This document shows, one piece after another, positions 52,193 to 61,621 of a DNA stretch of 64,000 bases. A program made the translations under genes and the position numbers. Within the stretch, counting starts at the first letter, position 1. Each line of letters opens with the position of its first letter. The notes below the pieces were generated by a model, which was given only the letters and a program-made list of their open reading frames with translations, did no database searches and was not told where the DNA came from. Location: assembly GCA_046482855.1 (NCBI GenBank), contig JAWOEH010000202.1, forward strand, positions 47,946 to 111,945, written 5' to 3'. This DNA is from CAYVSF01 sp046482855 (GTDB lineage Bacteria > Bacteroidota > Bacteroidia > Bacteroidales > UBA12077).

Positions 52193-53293
52193 CTAAATTT
52201 TCTCGGTCATTTTTTTAACAACTTTAAAATTATTAAAAAATTCTTTGGCCACAACGCGTATAATTGTGTATAACGGAATGGCCAAAATCATCCCGGCGAC
52301 TCCAGCAATACTGCCGGCAATCATAATCACCAGAAATATTTCCAAGGGATGTGCATTTACCGAATTCGAATAAATCAGGGGCTGAAAAAGGATATTATCC
52401 ATTAACTGCACAACCATAAATACCAGAAGCATCCACCCTAATAAAGGCAGTAATTCCTGCATGAAAGGCAGGTGCAAATGGGTAGCAATACCCAGCAACA
52501 AACCCAACATTGTTCCAATAATAGGACCAATATAAGGGATTATATTCATGATTCCGGCAACTAATCCAATAACAAGTGCTTCGGATAAGTCAAGTCCAAC
52601 AACCAACAGCCCGATAGAGATAAGCAGAATAATAGCCGAGATTTGTATCACAATGCCAATAAAGTACCGGGTAAGCAACCTTTTTACCGAAGCCAACACA
52701 TGTTTCACCTGTTCAACATACTTATCAGGAATGAGCATAAGAATGGCATTATATAATAATCCATCATCTTTCAAAAAGAAAAATGAAATGAATGAGATAG
52801 AAAAGATGGCAATAAATATATTTCCGAGCATGCCTACCAGCGACCCAACCAAGTTGGTGATGATAGAAAAATTCATCACTTCCGAAATTTTTTCTGAAAT
52901 ATGGGATTGTAAGGACATTTCCTGAGTTCCGGAGGGGAACTTACGAAAGAGTTCTTCGGCCTGCAATATGGGCTCTTGTAATTTTTGCGTTACAGCATTT
53001 ACATCAATCCGGGAAAGCTCTGCAGCCTGCTCTCCTATTAGCGGTAGAAATGTCCTAAAAAACAAAGCAATACCCAACCATAACAACATAAGTGTAAGCA
53101 AAGCAGAAAGACTCCGCGAGAGTCTCCAGCTTTTATAGCGGATACGCTGAAGAAGATCAACAAGTGGTTTGCCAACGAGTGAAAGAATGGCAGCAATAAT
53201 AATATAGGAGACGATGTGGCGAAAATACCATAGGAGGGCTCCAAAAATCAAAAAAAACAGAAAACCAACGATATGAGAAAATTTGATCTTCAT
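52193..53293 (-). CDS. AI-2E family (PerM-type) transporter
   Basis: The 366-residue inner-membrane protein has the family layout of seven to eight spans with a cytoplasmic domain of about 90 residues after the third, and the end signature NIIPYIGPIIGTMLGLLLGI and NILFQPLIYSNSVNAHPLEI. AI-2E/UPF0118 members export various small molecules or ions; the name from autoinducer-2 is not safe for function. It stands alone between the T9SS gene and a divergent EamA transporter. Confidence 0.9.
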   Translation of the reverse strand: MKIKFSHIVGFLFFLIFGALLWYFRHIVSYIIIAAILSLVGKPLVDLLQRIRYKSWRLSRSLSALLTLMLLWLGIALFFRTFLPLIGEQAAELSRIDVNAVTQKLQEPILQAEELFRKFPSGTQEMSLQSHISEKISEVMNFSIITNLVGSLVGMLGNIFIAIFSISFISFFFLKDDGLLYNAILMLIPDKYVEQVKHVLASVKRLLTRYFIGIVIQISAIILLISIGLLVVGLDLSEALVIGLVAGIMNIIPYIGPIIGTMLGLLLGIATHLHLPFMQELLPLLGWMLLVFMVVQLMDNILFQPLIYSNSVNAHPLEIFLVIMIAGSIAGVAGMILAIPLYTIIRVVAKEFFNNFKVVKKMTEKI

Positions 53294-53346
53294 ATTAAAC
53301 GTTGCAATTTAACTTGTATCTAATCCGATTACTCGACCAATGTACC

Positions 53347-53354
53347 TATTTTTG
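53347..53354 (+). promoter_or_regulatory. Promoter -7 box of the EamA gene
   Basis: TATTTTTG matches TAnnTTTG and lies 42 bases before the ATG at 53397. No TTTG is at the right -33 distance. Confidence 0.4.
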
Positions 53355-53396
53355 GTTAAAATTTTAGGGGAATCCAATAAAAAAGCATTGTAACAC

Positions 53397-54320
53397 ATGA
53401 TTCAAGCACATTTAGGAGAATTTGCCGCGCTGGTGACAGCTGTTTTCTGGACTATCACAGCCATTGCATTCGAAAGTGCCAGCCGAAAAGTTGGTTCTCT
53501 CTCAGTTAACCTTATCCGGCTATTCATCGCCTTTATTTTCCTGGCCTTGTTTAGTTATTTTAGCCGGGGATTCATCTTCCCCACCGATGCAAACACACAC
53601 CAATGGCTGTGGTTATCAGTCTCAGGCATCATTGGCTTTACCATTGGCGATTTGTTGCTATTTGAAGCCTACGTGGTCATTGGTTCACGCATTTCCATGT
53701 TAATCATGTCATTAACGCCGCCAATTACGGCTTTTATTGGATTCCTTGTGATGGGCGAAACCATGAGCACACAAAATTTACTGGGCATGCTCCTTACCTT
53801 AACCGGAATAGTGTTGGTTGTTTTACAGCGAAAAACAGCAAAACTTGGTGAAGGCAGCAAACCCAAACGAAACAAACTGCGACTGAACTATCCGTTAAAA
53901 GGTCTGCTATTGGCCTTTGGCGGAGCTGTAGGACAAGGCACCGGACTCGTGTTAAGCAAGTTTGGGATGCAGGATTTCAACGCTTTTGCCGCCACACAAA
54001 TTCGGGTTTTAGCCGGAATTATTGGCTTCTCCATCCTTTTTCTCTTTATGCGTCGATGGAAACTTGTTTTTAAAGCGATGAGAAACACTCAGGCTATGGG
54101 TCGCTTGTCAATAGGTGCCTTTTTTGGTCCCTTTCTGGGAGTCTCCTTTTCCCTGTTAGCCGTACGTTACACCACAACAGGAGTAGCATCAACTATTATG
54201 GCCATTGTTCCGGTGTTAATCATTCCACCGGCCGTACTGTTCTTTAAAGAAAAACTTACATCCAAAGAGATTATTGGCTCCTTTATTGCGGTGGGGGGTG
54301 TTGCGCTTTTCTTCTTATAG
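53397..54320 (+). CDS. EamA/DMT superfamily transporter
   Basis: The 307-residue product has ten membrane spans in two EamA repeats of five (first about 5-140, second about 168-305), with GETMSTQNLLGMLLTLTGIV and KEKLTSKEIIGSFIAVGGVA as the matching repeat ends. Members move metabolites or amino acids across the inner membrane; substrate cannot be read here. It is divergent from the PerM gene. Confidence 0.9.
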   Translation: MIQAHLGEFAALVTAVFWTITAIAFESASRKVGSLSVNLIRLFIAFIFLALFSYFSRGFIFPTDANTHQWLWLSVSGIIGFTIGDLLLFEAYVVIGSRISMLIMSLTPPITAFIGFLVMGETMSTQNLLGMLLTLTGIVLVVLQRKTAKLGEGSKPKRNKLRLNYPLKGLLLAFGGAVGQGTGLVLSKFGMQDFNAFAATQIRVLAGIIGFSILFLFMRRWKLVFKAMRNTQAMGRLSIGAFFGPFLGVSFSLLAVRYTTTGVASTIMAIVPVLIIPPAVLFFKEKLTSKEIIGSFIAVGGVALFFL

Positions 54321-54383
54321 TCATCCACAAGCGCTCTCCATGCAGTAAAATTAGTCGCTCTGAAATCCTTCCAGAAAATTCGC

Positions 54384-54391
54384 TACCTTTG
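54384..54391 (+). promoter_or_regulatory. Promoter -7 box of the small lipoprotein gene
   Basis: TACCTTTG is a perfect match to TAnnTTTG, 37 bases upstream of the ATG at 54429. Confidence 0.5.
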
Positions 54392-54428
54392 ATAAAGAAT
54401 AGTTGAATAAACGTAATTGAAGCAACTT

Positions 54429-54941
54429 ATGCGAAAATTTTACACTCCTATTTGGGCTATAGTAATTTCGGTAGCAATATTTCAGGGATGCAAAACCCCA
54501 CAACTGCTTGACAACTCATCAACAATAGGTGAAGAAACATTCTTCAACGAACCTTTTGGCTTTACAACTCATGAAATTGAGCAGTTTCGCAAGCATTATC
54601 CCAACGCAAAGGAATCCTATGTATTAAAGCGAAACCAACACTACCCCGAGAAGGCAGATACCATTTACAAATTCAGTAAAGGAAAATCGGAGGTGTTTTT
54701 TTATCGTAGCTTCAGCGGGAAAACTTTTTTGTTGGCGGCCAATATTGAGGATCGAGCTTTCCCTTTGAGGAACAACGTGCAACCCGGTATTTCGCGAAAA
54801 GTTTTATGTAAGTATATTCAAGGCCTCCCTTGTAATGGAGAATCTCCCTATACAAAAAAGGCCCAAAGCGCAGAGTTCAAGTTATTCTTTAATTCGCAGC
54901 AAGAACTTGAACGAATATTTTTCCAATACTACCCCGATTAA
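54429..54941 (+). CDS. Small lipoprotein of unknown function
   Basis: I chose the ATG at 54429 because MRKFYTPIWAIVISVAIFQG followed by Cys is a normal lipoprotein signal; a TTG four codons upstream is also in frame. The mature part of about 150 residues is soluble and mixed, with FGFTTHEIEQFRKHYPNAKE and KGKSEVFFYRSFSGKTFLLA. I recognise no family. Its stop overlaps the stop of the convergent psd gene by 4 bases. Confidence 0.7.
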   Translation: MRKFYTPIWAIVISVAIFQGCKTPQLLDNSSTIGEETFFNEPFGFTTHEIEQFRKHYPNAKESYVLKRNQHYPEKADTIYKFSKGKSEVFFYRSFSGKTFLLAANIEDRAFPLRNNVQPGISRKVLCKYIQGLPCNGESPYTKKAQSAEFKLFFNSQQELERIFFQYYPD

Positions 54942-55597
54942 TCGAAGTAGGCCAGTATTGTTTCACTTCCCACGGTATGCTGCCCGGGCTTTACTTGAAT
55001 TTTTGCATCCAGCGGAACAAATACATCCACACGACTGCCAAATTTAATAAACCCCATTTGCTTTCCTTGCTCAACAGCTTTATCCTCTTTGCTATAACAT
55101 ACTATTCTACGTGCCACGGCACCGGCAATCTGTCGTATCATTAGTGAGCGCCCCTTTTCGTCGGTAACAACTACCGAGGTTCGTTCATTCTCCGTAGAGG
55201 ACTTGGGATGCCTTGCCACAAAGAAGTGTCCATTATGATGCTTAAAATAATTTACTATCCCTTTTATGGGATACCAATTAATATGAACATCCCATACGGA
55301 CATAAATATGGAGATCTGAACTCTTCGTTCATTCAAATACTCATTTTCTAGAGTCTCTTCCACTACCACCACTTTCCCATCGGCGGGGGCAACAATGGCA
55401 TTTAAATCAACAACGGGGGTACGAGCGGGCACGCGAAAAAACCGCATAATAAAAGTCAGGGTAAGGCCAAAAGCACCTACCAATATACCAATTACAAGCC
55501 AACTGGGCCATACCAGGTAGCCAATAATAGCAATGTGCAGTACTGCAACAATGGCCATACGTTTTACAATCTTATGGCCTTCTTTATGAATTTTCAT
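54938..55597 (-). CDS. psd: Phosphatidylserine decarboxylase
   Basis: Psd makes phosphatidylethanolamine from phosphatidylserine. The 219-residue product has two N-terminal membrane spans (about 13-53), the motif IVAPADGKVVVVEE, and the self-cleavage site in GFIKFGSRVDVF: Gly187-Ser188, where Ser188 becomes the pyruvoyl group of the alpha chain. It is the short soluble-domain type. It follows cdsA, the enzyme that makes CDP-diacylglycerol, with a 30-base gap. Confidence 0.95.
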   Translation of the reverse strand: MKIHKEGHKIVKRMAIVAVLHIAIIGYLVWPSWLVIGILVGAFGLTLTFIMRFFRVPARTPVVDLNAIVAPADGKVVVVEETLENEYLNERRVQISIFMSVWDVHINWYPIKGIVNYFKHHNGHFFVARHPKSSTENERTSVVVTDEKGRSLMIRQIAGAVARRIVCYSKEDKAVEQGKQMGFIKFGSRVDVFVPLDAKIQVKPGQHTVGSETILAYFD

Positions 55598-55627
55598 CTT
55601 TCCGAAAAAATGGGTTGCTAAACAATA

Positions 55628-56431
55628 TTAAAAAATAATATGCAAGTATACAAAGTAAATGGGTACAGAAACCAAAATACTATCAAAACGATCGAGTAAA
55701 CCACCATGACCGGGTAAGAGTTTGCTGGTATCCTTTATTTCAAACTGCCTCTTGATACGCGATTCTGTTAAGTCGCCTAATGTACCACCAATGGAAGCGA
55801 TGAGTGAAACCACTGCCCATTGTTGATGCGAAAAAACAGGAAACAGGAGACTTACGAAATAAGAACACAGGAGTGTTACCGTTGCTCCCCCAATAAATCC
55901 CTCCCAGGATTTTTTTGGCGAAATGCGTTCAAAAAGCTTTCGCTTACCAATTGAAGTTCCAATTAGATAAGCAAAAGTATCGTACAACCAGGTAAGGATA
56001 AAAAAACCCAGTATGAAACTGTATTCATAGCTTCCAAGTGTATATCCCAGACGAAATAATAGTATCAGAGGAAAACCGATATACACCCAGCTAAAAACAG
56101 ACAGGGCAGTACTTTCAGTACCTTTGGGATGCCGACGATAGAGTTCAACAAAAAAGAGGACAGAAGGTAAAAGGGCTAGTACATAGAGCCAACTAGCGGA
56201 TAGATGACTCATTGTGATAAACCCTACAATAACATATACCCCTAAAATCATTGCTATGTTAAGCCATTTCAAGGGTTTATACCCATTTGGCAGGGATAAA
56301 AACTCCCACATCAAACCGACCAACAAAACTGCCAATAGAATAAAAAAAGTGATCGGCCCACCCAATATGGAGCCGATCAATATTGTAAGAAAAACAATTC
56401 CTGTTAATGTTCGTTTAACAATTGTAGACAA
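55628..56431 (-). CDS. cdsA: Phosphatidate cytidylyltransferase
   Basis: CdsA makes CDP-diacylglycerol from phosphatidate and CTP in the inner membrane. The 267-residue product has about eight spans and the end signature KKSWEGFIGGATVTLLCSYF and, later, GDLTESRIKRQFEIKDTSKL and PGHGGLLDRFDSILV. It starts with TTG at 56431: the ftsH stop is in the same frame six codons upstream and there is no ATG before residue 40, so a TTG start is forced. It lies between ftsH and psd. Confidence 0.94.
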   Translation of the reverse strand: MSTIVKRTLTGIVFLTILIGSILGGPITFFILLAVLLVGLMWEFLSLPNGYKPLKWLNIAMILGVYVIVGFITMSHLSASWLYVLALLPSVLFFVELYRRHPKGTESTALSVFSWVYIGFPLILLFRLGYTLGSYEYSFILGFFILTWLYDTFAYLIGTSIGKRKLFERISPKKSWEGFIGGATVTLLCSYFVSLLFPVFSHQQWAVVSLIASIGGTLGDLTESRIKRQFEIKDTSKLLPGHGGLLDRFDSILVSVPIYFVYLHIIF

Positions 56432-56446
56432 AATAGGTGCGTTTGG

Positions 56447-58624
56447 TTAACTTTTCTCTTCCTCATCAATCTTATCCTCAGAGGAGGTGTCCTCATTCTC
56501 TTCGGGATTCTCTTTACGGGCAGCCTTTTCTACTTCTTCAGCTTCCTTCTTGTCACGCTCATCGAGGCGTTTTTGCCAGGCATCTTTAGCTGCTTTCCGA
56601 CTCTCTTCACTCTCTTCATTAATCGCTTCAGGCATCTTCCCTTTTCGCGGACCAAAAATACGCTCCAAATTCTCGGAAAAGATCACCTCTTTCTCCAGCA
56701 ATTGATCGGCAAGTTCTGTAAGGCCTTCGCGATAATCCTTCAATACATCCCTGGCGCGATCATAGGCTGAATCAATCAAAATGCGTACCTCTTTATCAAT
56801 GAGCTCAGCTGTTTTTTCGCTATAGGGTTTGGTAAAGGTCATCTCTTGCTGGCCGGTACTATCGTAGAAGCTCAGATTCCCAACCTTCTCACTCATCCCG
56901 AAATAGGCAACCATAGCGTAAGCCTGCTTGGTAATTTTCTCCAAGTCGTTCATGGCTCCGGTAGAGATGCGTCCAAAAATAAGCTCCTCGGCAACTCGTC
57001 CTCCCAGAGCAGCAGCCATTTCATCAAGCAGTTGCTCCTGCGTGGTAATCTGTCGCTCTTCGGGTAGGTACCAGGCGGCTCCCAAAGCCTTACCTCGAGG
57101 CACAATAGTTACCTTCAGCAAAGGACTGGCATGTTCCAGCAACCAACTTACGGTAGCATGACCGGCCTCATGAAAGGCAATGGTTTTCTTTTCGGTTGGT
57201 GAGATGATCTTACTTTTGCGCTCTAAACCGCCAATAATACGATCCACCGCATCGAGGAAGTCCTGTTTTCCAACCTCTTTTTTATCTTTACGAGCAGCAA
57301 TAAGAGCTGCTTCATTACACACATTTGCAATATCCGCACCCGAAAATCCTGGTGTTTGGCGTGCCAAAAAAGCAATATCGACAACCGGATCTATCTTAAT
57401 GGGTTTTGTATGTACCTGGAAAATCTCTTTTCGCTCATTCAGGTCGGGTAATTCCAAGTGAATTTGTCGGTCAAAACGACCAGCACGCATCAAGGCACGA
57501 TCTAAAATATCGGCGCGGTTTGTAGCGGCCATAATAATCACCCCCACATTATTCCCAAAGCCATCCATTTCGGTTAGCAATTGGTTAAGGGTGTTTTCTC
57601 TTTCGTCGTTAGCACCCATGCCTGCGTTTTTACCACGAGCACGTCCAATGGCGTCAATTTCATCGATAAAGACAATACAAGGAGCTTTTTCTTTGGCTTG
57701 TTTAAACAGGTCGCGAACACGTGAAGCGCCCACACCAACAAACATCTCAACAAAATCGGACCCCGACATAGAGAAGAAGGGTACATTTGCTTCACCAGCT
57801 ACGGCCTTCGCCAAAAGGGTTTTTCCTGTTCCCGGAGGGCCAACAAGCAATACTCCTTTGGGGATCTTACCACCCAACTTGGTATATTTTCCAGGGCTTT
57901 TTAGAAAATCGACAATTTCCATCACTTCCACCTTCTCTTCATCTAACCCGGCCACATCATGGAAGTCGACTTTTACGTTCGATTCTTTATCGAAGAGTTG
58001 AGCTTTGGATTTCCCAACACTGAAAATATTCCCGCCGGCACCGCCACCTGCACCTTTTGACATACGTCGGAAGATAAACAGCCAGATAGCCACAATGATG
58101 ATAATAGGAAGCAACCAGCCAATAATATCACGGAAATAATTGGGCCGGTTTTCATAACTCACTTCAATGTACTCGCCCTGGAGGTCGTCCTGTGCTTCGT
58201 TCAAGCGCCGTTCAAACACTTCAATGGATCCAATAGTAAAGTAATATTGTGGGCCTGCCTCCGAAAAGCCCCCAACACCTCCACCATCAGCAACGTCCTT
58301 GTACTTTGCATCGGACAGCTTATCTTTCTTAATATAAATTTCGGCACGCTCTTTATTTACGACAATAACCTTGGCCACATCACCGCTTTTAAGCATGGTA
58401 CGCTCAAACTCTTGCCACGTAATCTCTTGTGCTGTGGGACCCAGATTAATAAAGTTTAATCCCAAAAATAACAAGGCTAACAGTGCATAAACCCAGTAGA
58501 TATTAAACTTTGGCGAGTTTTTATTGCCATCGCTTTTCCCCTGAGGGTTTTGTTTGTTTCCTCCACTGTTTTCTTTTCCCTGCGAAAACGGATCGAAAGG
58601 ATTTTGTTGCTTATTCTCACTCAT
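56447..58624 (-). CDS. ftsH: ATP-dependent zinc metalloprotease FtsH
   Basis: FtsH is the membrane AAA+ protease that removes damaged membrane proteins and regulators such as LpxC. The 725 residues show two N-terminal spans (about 44-62 and 170-187) around a periplasmic domain, the AAA+ domain with Walker [16 protein letters not shown] and Walker [13 protein letters not shown], and the zinc protease site HEAGH (485-489). A long charged tail of about 60 residues (Lys/Glu-rich) follows. It is 20 bases after rsfS and 15 bases before cdsA. Confidence 0.97.
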   Translation of the reverse strand: MSENKQQNPFDPFSQGKENSGGNKQNPQGKSDGNKNSPKFNIYWVYALLALLFLGLNFINLGPTAQEITWQEFERTMLKSGDVAKVIVVNKERAEIYIKKDKLSDAKYKDVADGGGVGGFSEAGPQYYFTIGSIEVFERRLNEAQDDLQGEYIEVSYENRPNYFRDIIGWLLPIIIIVAIWLFIFRRMSKGAGGGAGGNIFSVGKSKAQLFDKESNVKVDFHDVAGLDEEKVEVMEIVDFLKSPGKYTKLGGKIPKGVLLVGPPGTGKTLLAKAVAGEANVPFFSMSGSDFVEMFVGVGASRVRDLFKQAKEKAPCIVFIDEIDAIGRARGKNAGMGANDERENTLNQLLTEMDGFGNNVGVIIMAATNRADILDRALMRAGRFDRQIHLELPDLNERKEIFQVHTKPIKIDPVVDIAFLARQTPGFSGADIANVCNEAALIAARKDKKEVGKQDFLDAVDRIIGGLERKSKIISPTEKKTIAFHEAGHATVSWLLEHASPLLKVTIVPRGKALGAAWYLPEERQITTQEQLLDEMAAALGGRVAEELIFGRISTGAMNDLEKITKQAYAMVAYFGMSEKVGNLSFYDSTGQQEMTFTKPYSEKTAELIDKEVRILIDSAYDRARDVLKDYREGLTELADQLLEKEVIFSENLERIFGPRKGKMPEAINEESEESRKAAKDAWQKRLDERDKKEAEEVEKAARKENPEENEDTSSEDKIDEEEKS

Positions 58625-58644
58625 ATATAGTACTTCTAACTTTT

Positions 58645-59022
58645 TTACGAAACTGAATCTTCGTAGCGTTTACTGGTTGCATCGGCCCAAAGATCTTCTA
58701 ACTTATAAAAATTACGATCCTCTTTCTGGAAAATGTGTACCAGCACATCGCCATAATCGAGTAATATCCATTGGGAGTTATTAAGTCCCTCCTTGTGCCA
58801 TGGTTTTTGTTGAACTTCTTTTCTTACGGTCTCCTGCACGGAATCAGCAATCGCATCGACCTGTGTGTTAGAGTTGCCATGGCAAATAACGAAGTAATCG
58901 CAAAAAGCGTGTTCCAAATCATTCATTTGTAAGCTTACAACGTCTTGTCCCTTCACCCTATGAATTCCTTCAACTATCGCTTCTACTAGTTTTTCAGACG
59001 CTTCCAAATGTTCTTCTTTCAT
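58645..59022 (-). CDS. rsfS: Ribosome silencing factor RsfS
   Basis: RsfS binds L14 and blocks subunit joining in starvation. The 125 residues have the family pattern GQDVVSLQMNDLEHAFCDYF-like (GQDVVSLQMNDLEHAFCDYF, VICHGNSNTQVDAIADSV) and WILLDYGDVLVHIFQKEDRN near the end. It is the first gene of the rsfS-ftsH-cdsA-psd unit. With the translation genes at the left it is a second translation control gene in this window. Confidence 0.94.
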   Translation of the reverse strand: MKEEHLEASEKLVEAIVEGIHRVKGQDVVSLQMNDLEHAFCDYFVICHGNSNTQVDAIADSVQETVRKEVQQKPWHKEGLNNSQWILLDYGDVLVHIFQKEDRNFYKLEDLWADATSKRYEDSVS

Positions 59023-59040
59023 TAATATAAAATTTTACGA

Positions 59041-59048
59041 CAAAGGTA
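59041..59048 (-). promoter_or_regulatory. Promoter -7 box of the rsfS-ftsH-cdsA-psd unit
   Basis: On the minus strand TACCTTTG (59048-59041) is a perfect match, 19 bases upstream of the rsfS ATG. No clear -33 element was seen. Confidence 0.55.
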
Positions 59049-59099
59049 ACTATTTTTTCTATCTCCCTTGAAAATTCTCTGCGTTTGATACAAAAATCA

Positions 59100-59107
59100 T
59101 ACCTTTG
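59100..59107 (+). promoter_or_regulatory. Promoter -7 box of birA
   Basis: TACCTTTG (perfect match) lies 90 bases before the birA ATG, 51 bases from the matching divergent box of rsfS. TTTG at 59084-59087 is too near for a -33 element. Confidence 0.45.
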
Positions 59108-59197
59108 TGCCATTGAGCTGTTTTAGGCGGCTACCTCTGCAAATATGTCACTGCCTTAAACGCAAAGAATCCCTTTTTGTTAAAAAAATCACAATAA

Positions 59198-59926
59198 ATG
59201 TTTCTCTCTGTTATCGATGAACTCCCCTCGACCCAAGATTACCTTAGCACACAAGCAAATATACGTATTTTGCCGGAGTGGACTATTTGTCGTACGTTGC
59301 ATCAAAACAAGGGCAAGGGTATGGGAGCAAATTCCTGGGAGAGTGAAAAAAACAAAAACCTACTCTTTTCTTTGTTCCTCCGACCTGTTTTTTTAGCTCC
59401 TTTTGAGGCTTTTTCCCTGTCGAAACTAATAGCTCTGGGCATACGCGACACCTTGCAGGAGTTTGTTCAACAACCTGTTTACATCAAATGGCCTAATGAC
59501 ATATTCATAAAAAACAAAAAGGTGTGCGGGATGCTTGTGGAAAACACCTTTACTGATACCTCCATACAATCGTGCCTTATTGGCATTGGGATCAATATAA
59601 ACCAGGGGTCGTTTCCAGCTTCCCTACCGAATGCCTCCTCTCTAATAACGTACACGCATAAGCCTCTTCCTTTAGAAGCAATACTACGCGAAGCGTTGCA
59701 GCGAATAAAGCAGTATTACCAACAGGTCAGGCTCTCAGGTGTAGAAACACTAAATGATAACTATTTAGGGCATCTTTACCAACGAAATCAATGGCATGAA
59801 TACGAAACTGACTCGGGTAGGTTTGAAGGCCGCATTACAGGGGTAGCACCTTATGGTTTTCTTCAAATAGAAGACCGTCAGGAAAAAGTGCATACCTTTG
59901 ATGTAAAGCAAGTGCGCTACCTATAA
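59198..59926 (+). CDS. birA: Biotin--[acetyl-CoA-carboxylase] ligase
   Basis: BirA attaches biotin to carrier proteins. The 242-residue product is a monofunctional ligase without the N-terminal helix-turn-helix repressor domain of Escherichia coli BirA. It contains the biotin-binding loop NKGKGMGANSW, the KWPNDIFIKNKKVCGMLVE block and the C-terminal SH3-like domain (SGRFEGRITGVAPYGFLQIE). It is monocistronic and divergent from rsfS. Confidence 0.93.
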   Translation: MFLSVIDELPSTQDYLSTQANIRILPEWTICRTLHQNKGKGMGANSWESEKNKNLLFSLFLRPVFLAPFEAFSLSKLIALGIRDTLQEFVQQPVYIKWPNDIFIKNKKVCGMLVENTFTDTSIQSCLIGIGININQGSFPASLPNASSLITYTHKPLPLEAILREALQRIKQYYQQVRLSGVETLNDNYLGHLYQRNQWHEYETDSGRFEGRITGVAPYGFLQIEDRQEKVHTFDVKQVRYL

Positions 59927-59933
59927 AAGATGA

Positions 59934-60359
59934 CTATTGCTCTTGGTTGAAACGGGTAGTAAAAAACACCTCCATTTTATCAACCAGCGTATCTAACCCG
60001 GGTTTAATCTTTTTGCCCACCATCATTTTCATCATCATATTCAGTTCGGCATGTAGCGTGAGTCGAATACGCGTATCACCAGGTTCAAGCTCCTTTAGTT
60101 GGATCCAAAAATTAAAGGGTACCGGCCCGGTCTCCTTACTTCCAAGTTTTATAGTTTTAAAGGGTTCCCTTTCTAGAACATGCACCTCGGCTTTCCCCAG
60201 ACCGGGGATCGAAAACTTACACAAATCGGCGGTGGCTTCAAAATCATTCAGCTTATCTTTGGGAACAAAGTCCTCAAGATTCTTAAAATCGCTTAAAAAA
60301 TTAAACACAGCCTCATTTGAGGCTGCAAGCTTACCTGTTTTACTTATTTCTTTCAACAT
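59934..60359 (-). CDS. SRPBCC (START-like) family protein
   Basis: The 141-residue product (ATG 60359; longer starts run into the pyrE end region) has the START-like fold pattern: EISKTGKLAASNEAVFNFLS, DFKNLEDFVPKDKLNDFEAT and FNFWIQLKELEPGDTRIRLT. Such domains bind hydrophobic ligands; the ligand is unknown. It is 13 bases downstream of pyrE and probably read with it. Confidence 0.85.
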   Translation of the reverse strand: MLKEISKTGKLAASNEAVFNFLSDFKNLEDFVPKDKLNDFEATADLCKFSIPGLGKAEVHVLEREPFKTIKLGSKETGPVPFNFWIQLKELEPGDTRIRLTLHAELNMMMKMMVGKKIKPGLDTLVDKMEVFFTTRFNQEQ

Positions 60360-60372
60360 AAAAAATATAAAT

Positions 60373-61005
60373 CTATTGCTCCCACTTATCAGGATGCTCG
60401 CGCCAATAGCGGAGCGCTTCCAAGTGGGCATCATTAATATAATTACTCTCTAAGGCTACATCAATAAGAGTTGCGTAGTTTGAGAGGGTATGTAATTCCA
60501 CATTTGCTTTTTCAAAATTCTGCTGTGCTACAGGAAAGCCATAAGTAAAGATAGCAGCCATACCTACAATATTTGCTCCTGCCTCGCGTAAAGCATCCAC
60601 TGCAGCTAATGAGCTTTTGCCGGTACTCACCAAATCCTCTATCACCAATACATTTGCATTGGGCATTAAATCGCCCTCCACTTGATTGCCAAGGCCATGT
60701 GTTTTTGCTGAGGAGCGCACATATACAAAAGGCAAGCCCAAGGCTTCCGCTACCATAAGGCCATGGGCGATAGCTCCGGTAGCAACCCCGGCAATTACAT
60801 CGGGCTTTTTAAAATGTGCCTCAATCACTTGTACAAAGGCATTTTGCAGTTTTTTACGCAAACTGGGATACGATAATGATTTGCGGTTGTCGCAGTAAAT
60901 CGGTGACTTCCACCCCGATGCCCATGTAAATGGATTTGCAGGTTCTAATTTAATTGCGTTAATTTGTAAAAGAGACCTTGCAATTTCTTTTCCTAATAGT
61001 TCCAT
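60373..61005 (-). CDS. pyrE: Orotate phosphoribosyltransferase
   Basis: PyrE joins orotate and PRPP to give OMP in pyrimidine synthesis. The 210 residues show AGVATGAIAHGLMVAEALGL and the PRPP motif NVLVIEDLVSTGKSSLAAVD. Length is typical of the long bacterial type. Its start codon is only 7 bases from the divergent Nudix gene, so the two promoters must lie within the opposite coding regions. Confidence 0.95.
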   Translation of the reverse strand: MELLGKEIARSLLQINAIKLEPANPFTWASGWKSPIYCDNRKSLSYPSLRKKLQNAFVQVIEAHFKKPDVIAGVATGAIAHGLMVAEALGLPFVYVRSSAKTHGLGNQVEGDLMPNANVLVIEDLVSTGKSSLAAVDALREAGANIVGMAAIFTYGFPVAQQNFEKANVELHTLSNYATLIDVALESNYINDAHLEALRYWREHPDKWEQ

Positions 61006-61012
61006 AAAAGCG

Positions 61013-61621
61013 ATGTATAAAGTTTTCTACGATAATCGAGCCATTTTCTTTATTGATGATTTTGAAACCTGGTTTGCAAAAGAATCGGGCCTATTTTACC
61101 AATTCATCAGTGTTGAGCATTTGCAAATCCTTCTCAAAACTTTCACAAAAATAAAAGAAATTCCCCAGCTTTTCATCATTAGTGAAGATATAGAAGCAAC
61201 ATTTGCTGCCTATCAAACACTCTATACCCTTATCGAAGCTGGCGGCGGAGTGGTTGAGTCCTTAAGCGGCGAAATTCTGGCGATAAAACGCCATGGGAAA
61301 TGGGATCTTCCCAAGGGAAAAATAGAAGATGGGGAAACGCCGGAACAAGGAGCCTTAAGAGAGGTAGAGGAAGAGTGTGGAATAAAAGACCTGACGGCCA
61401 ACGGACTCCTCACGCATACCTACCACACCTACCTGCTCAATGAGCAACCCATCCTCAAAAAAACCCATTGGTACAGCATGCACCACTCGGGCGATGCCCA
61501 GCTTGCGCCTCAAACCGAGGAGGGCATTACGGAGGTTAGCTGGTTTCCAAAAAATCAGCTGGATGCTGTTATCAACAATACCTACGCTTCCATCATTGAA
61601 GTGCTGAACGAACTAAATTAG
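61013..61621 (+). CDS. Nudix hydrolase with an extra N-terminal domain
   Basis: The 202-residue product has an unusual N-terminal domain of about 75 residues (MYKVFYDNRAIFFIDDFETW, FAKESGLFYQFIS) before the Nudix domain. The Nudix box is intact: GKIEDGETPEQGALREVEEE followed by CGI, fitting G-x5-E-x7-R-E-U-x-E-E-x-G-U. It probably cleaves a nucleoside-diphosphate derivative. Its stop overlaps the stop of the convergent gene by 4 bases. Confidence 0.9.
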   Translation: MYKVFYDNRAIFFIDDFETWFAKESGLFYQFISVEHLQILLKTFTKIKEIPQLFIISEDIEATFAAYQTLYTLIEAGGGVVESLSGEILAIKRHGKWDLPKGKIEDGETPEQGALREVEEECGIKDLTANGLLTHTYHTYLLNEQPILKKTHWYSMHHSGDAQLAPQTEEGITEVSWFPKNQLDAVINNTYASIIEVLNELN

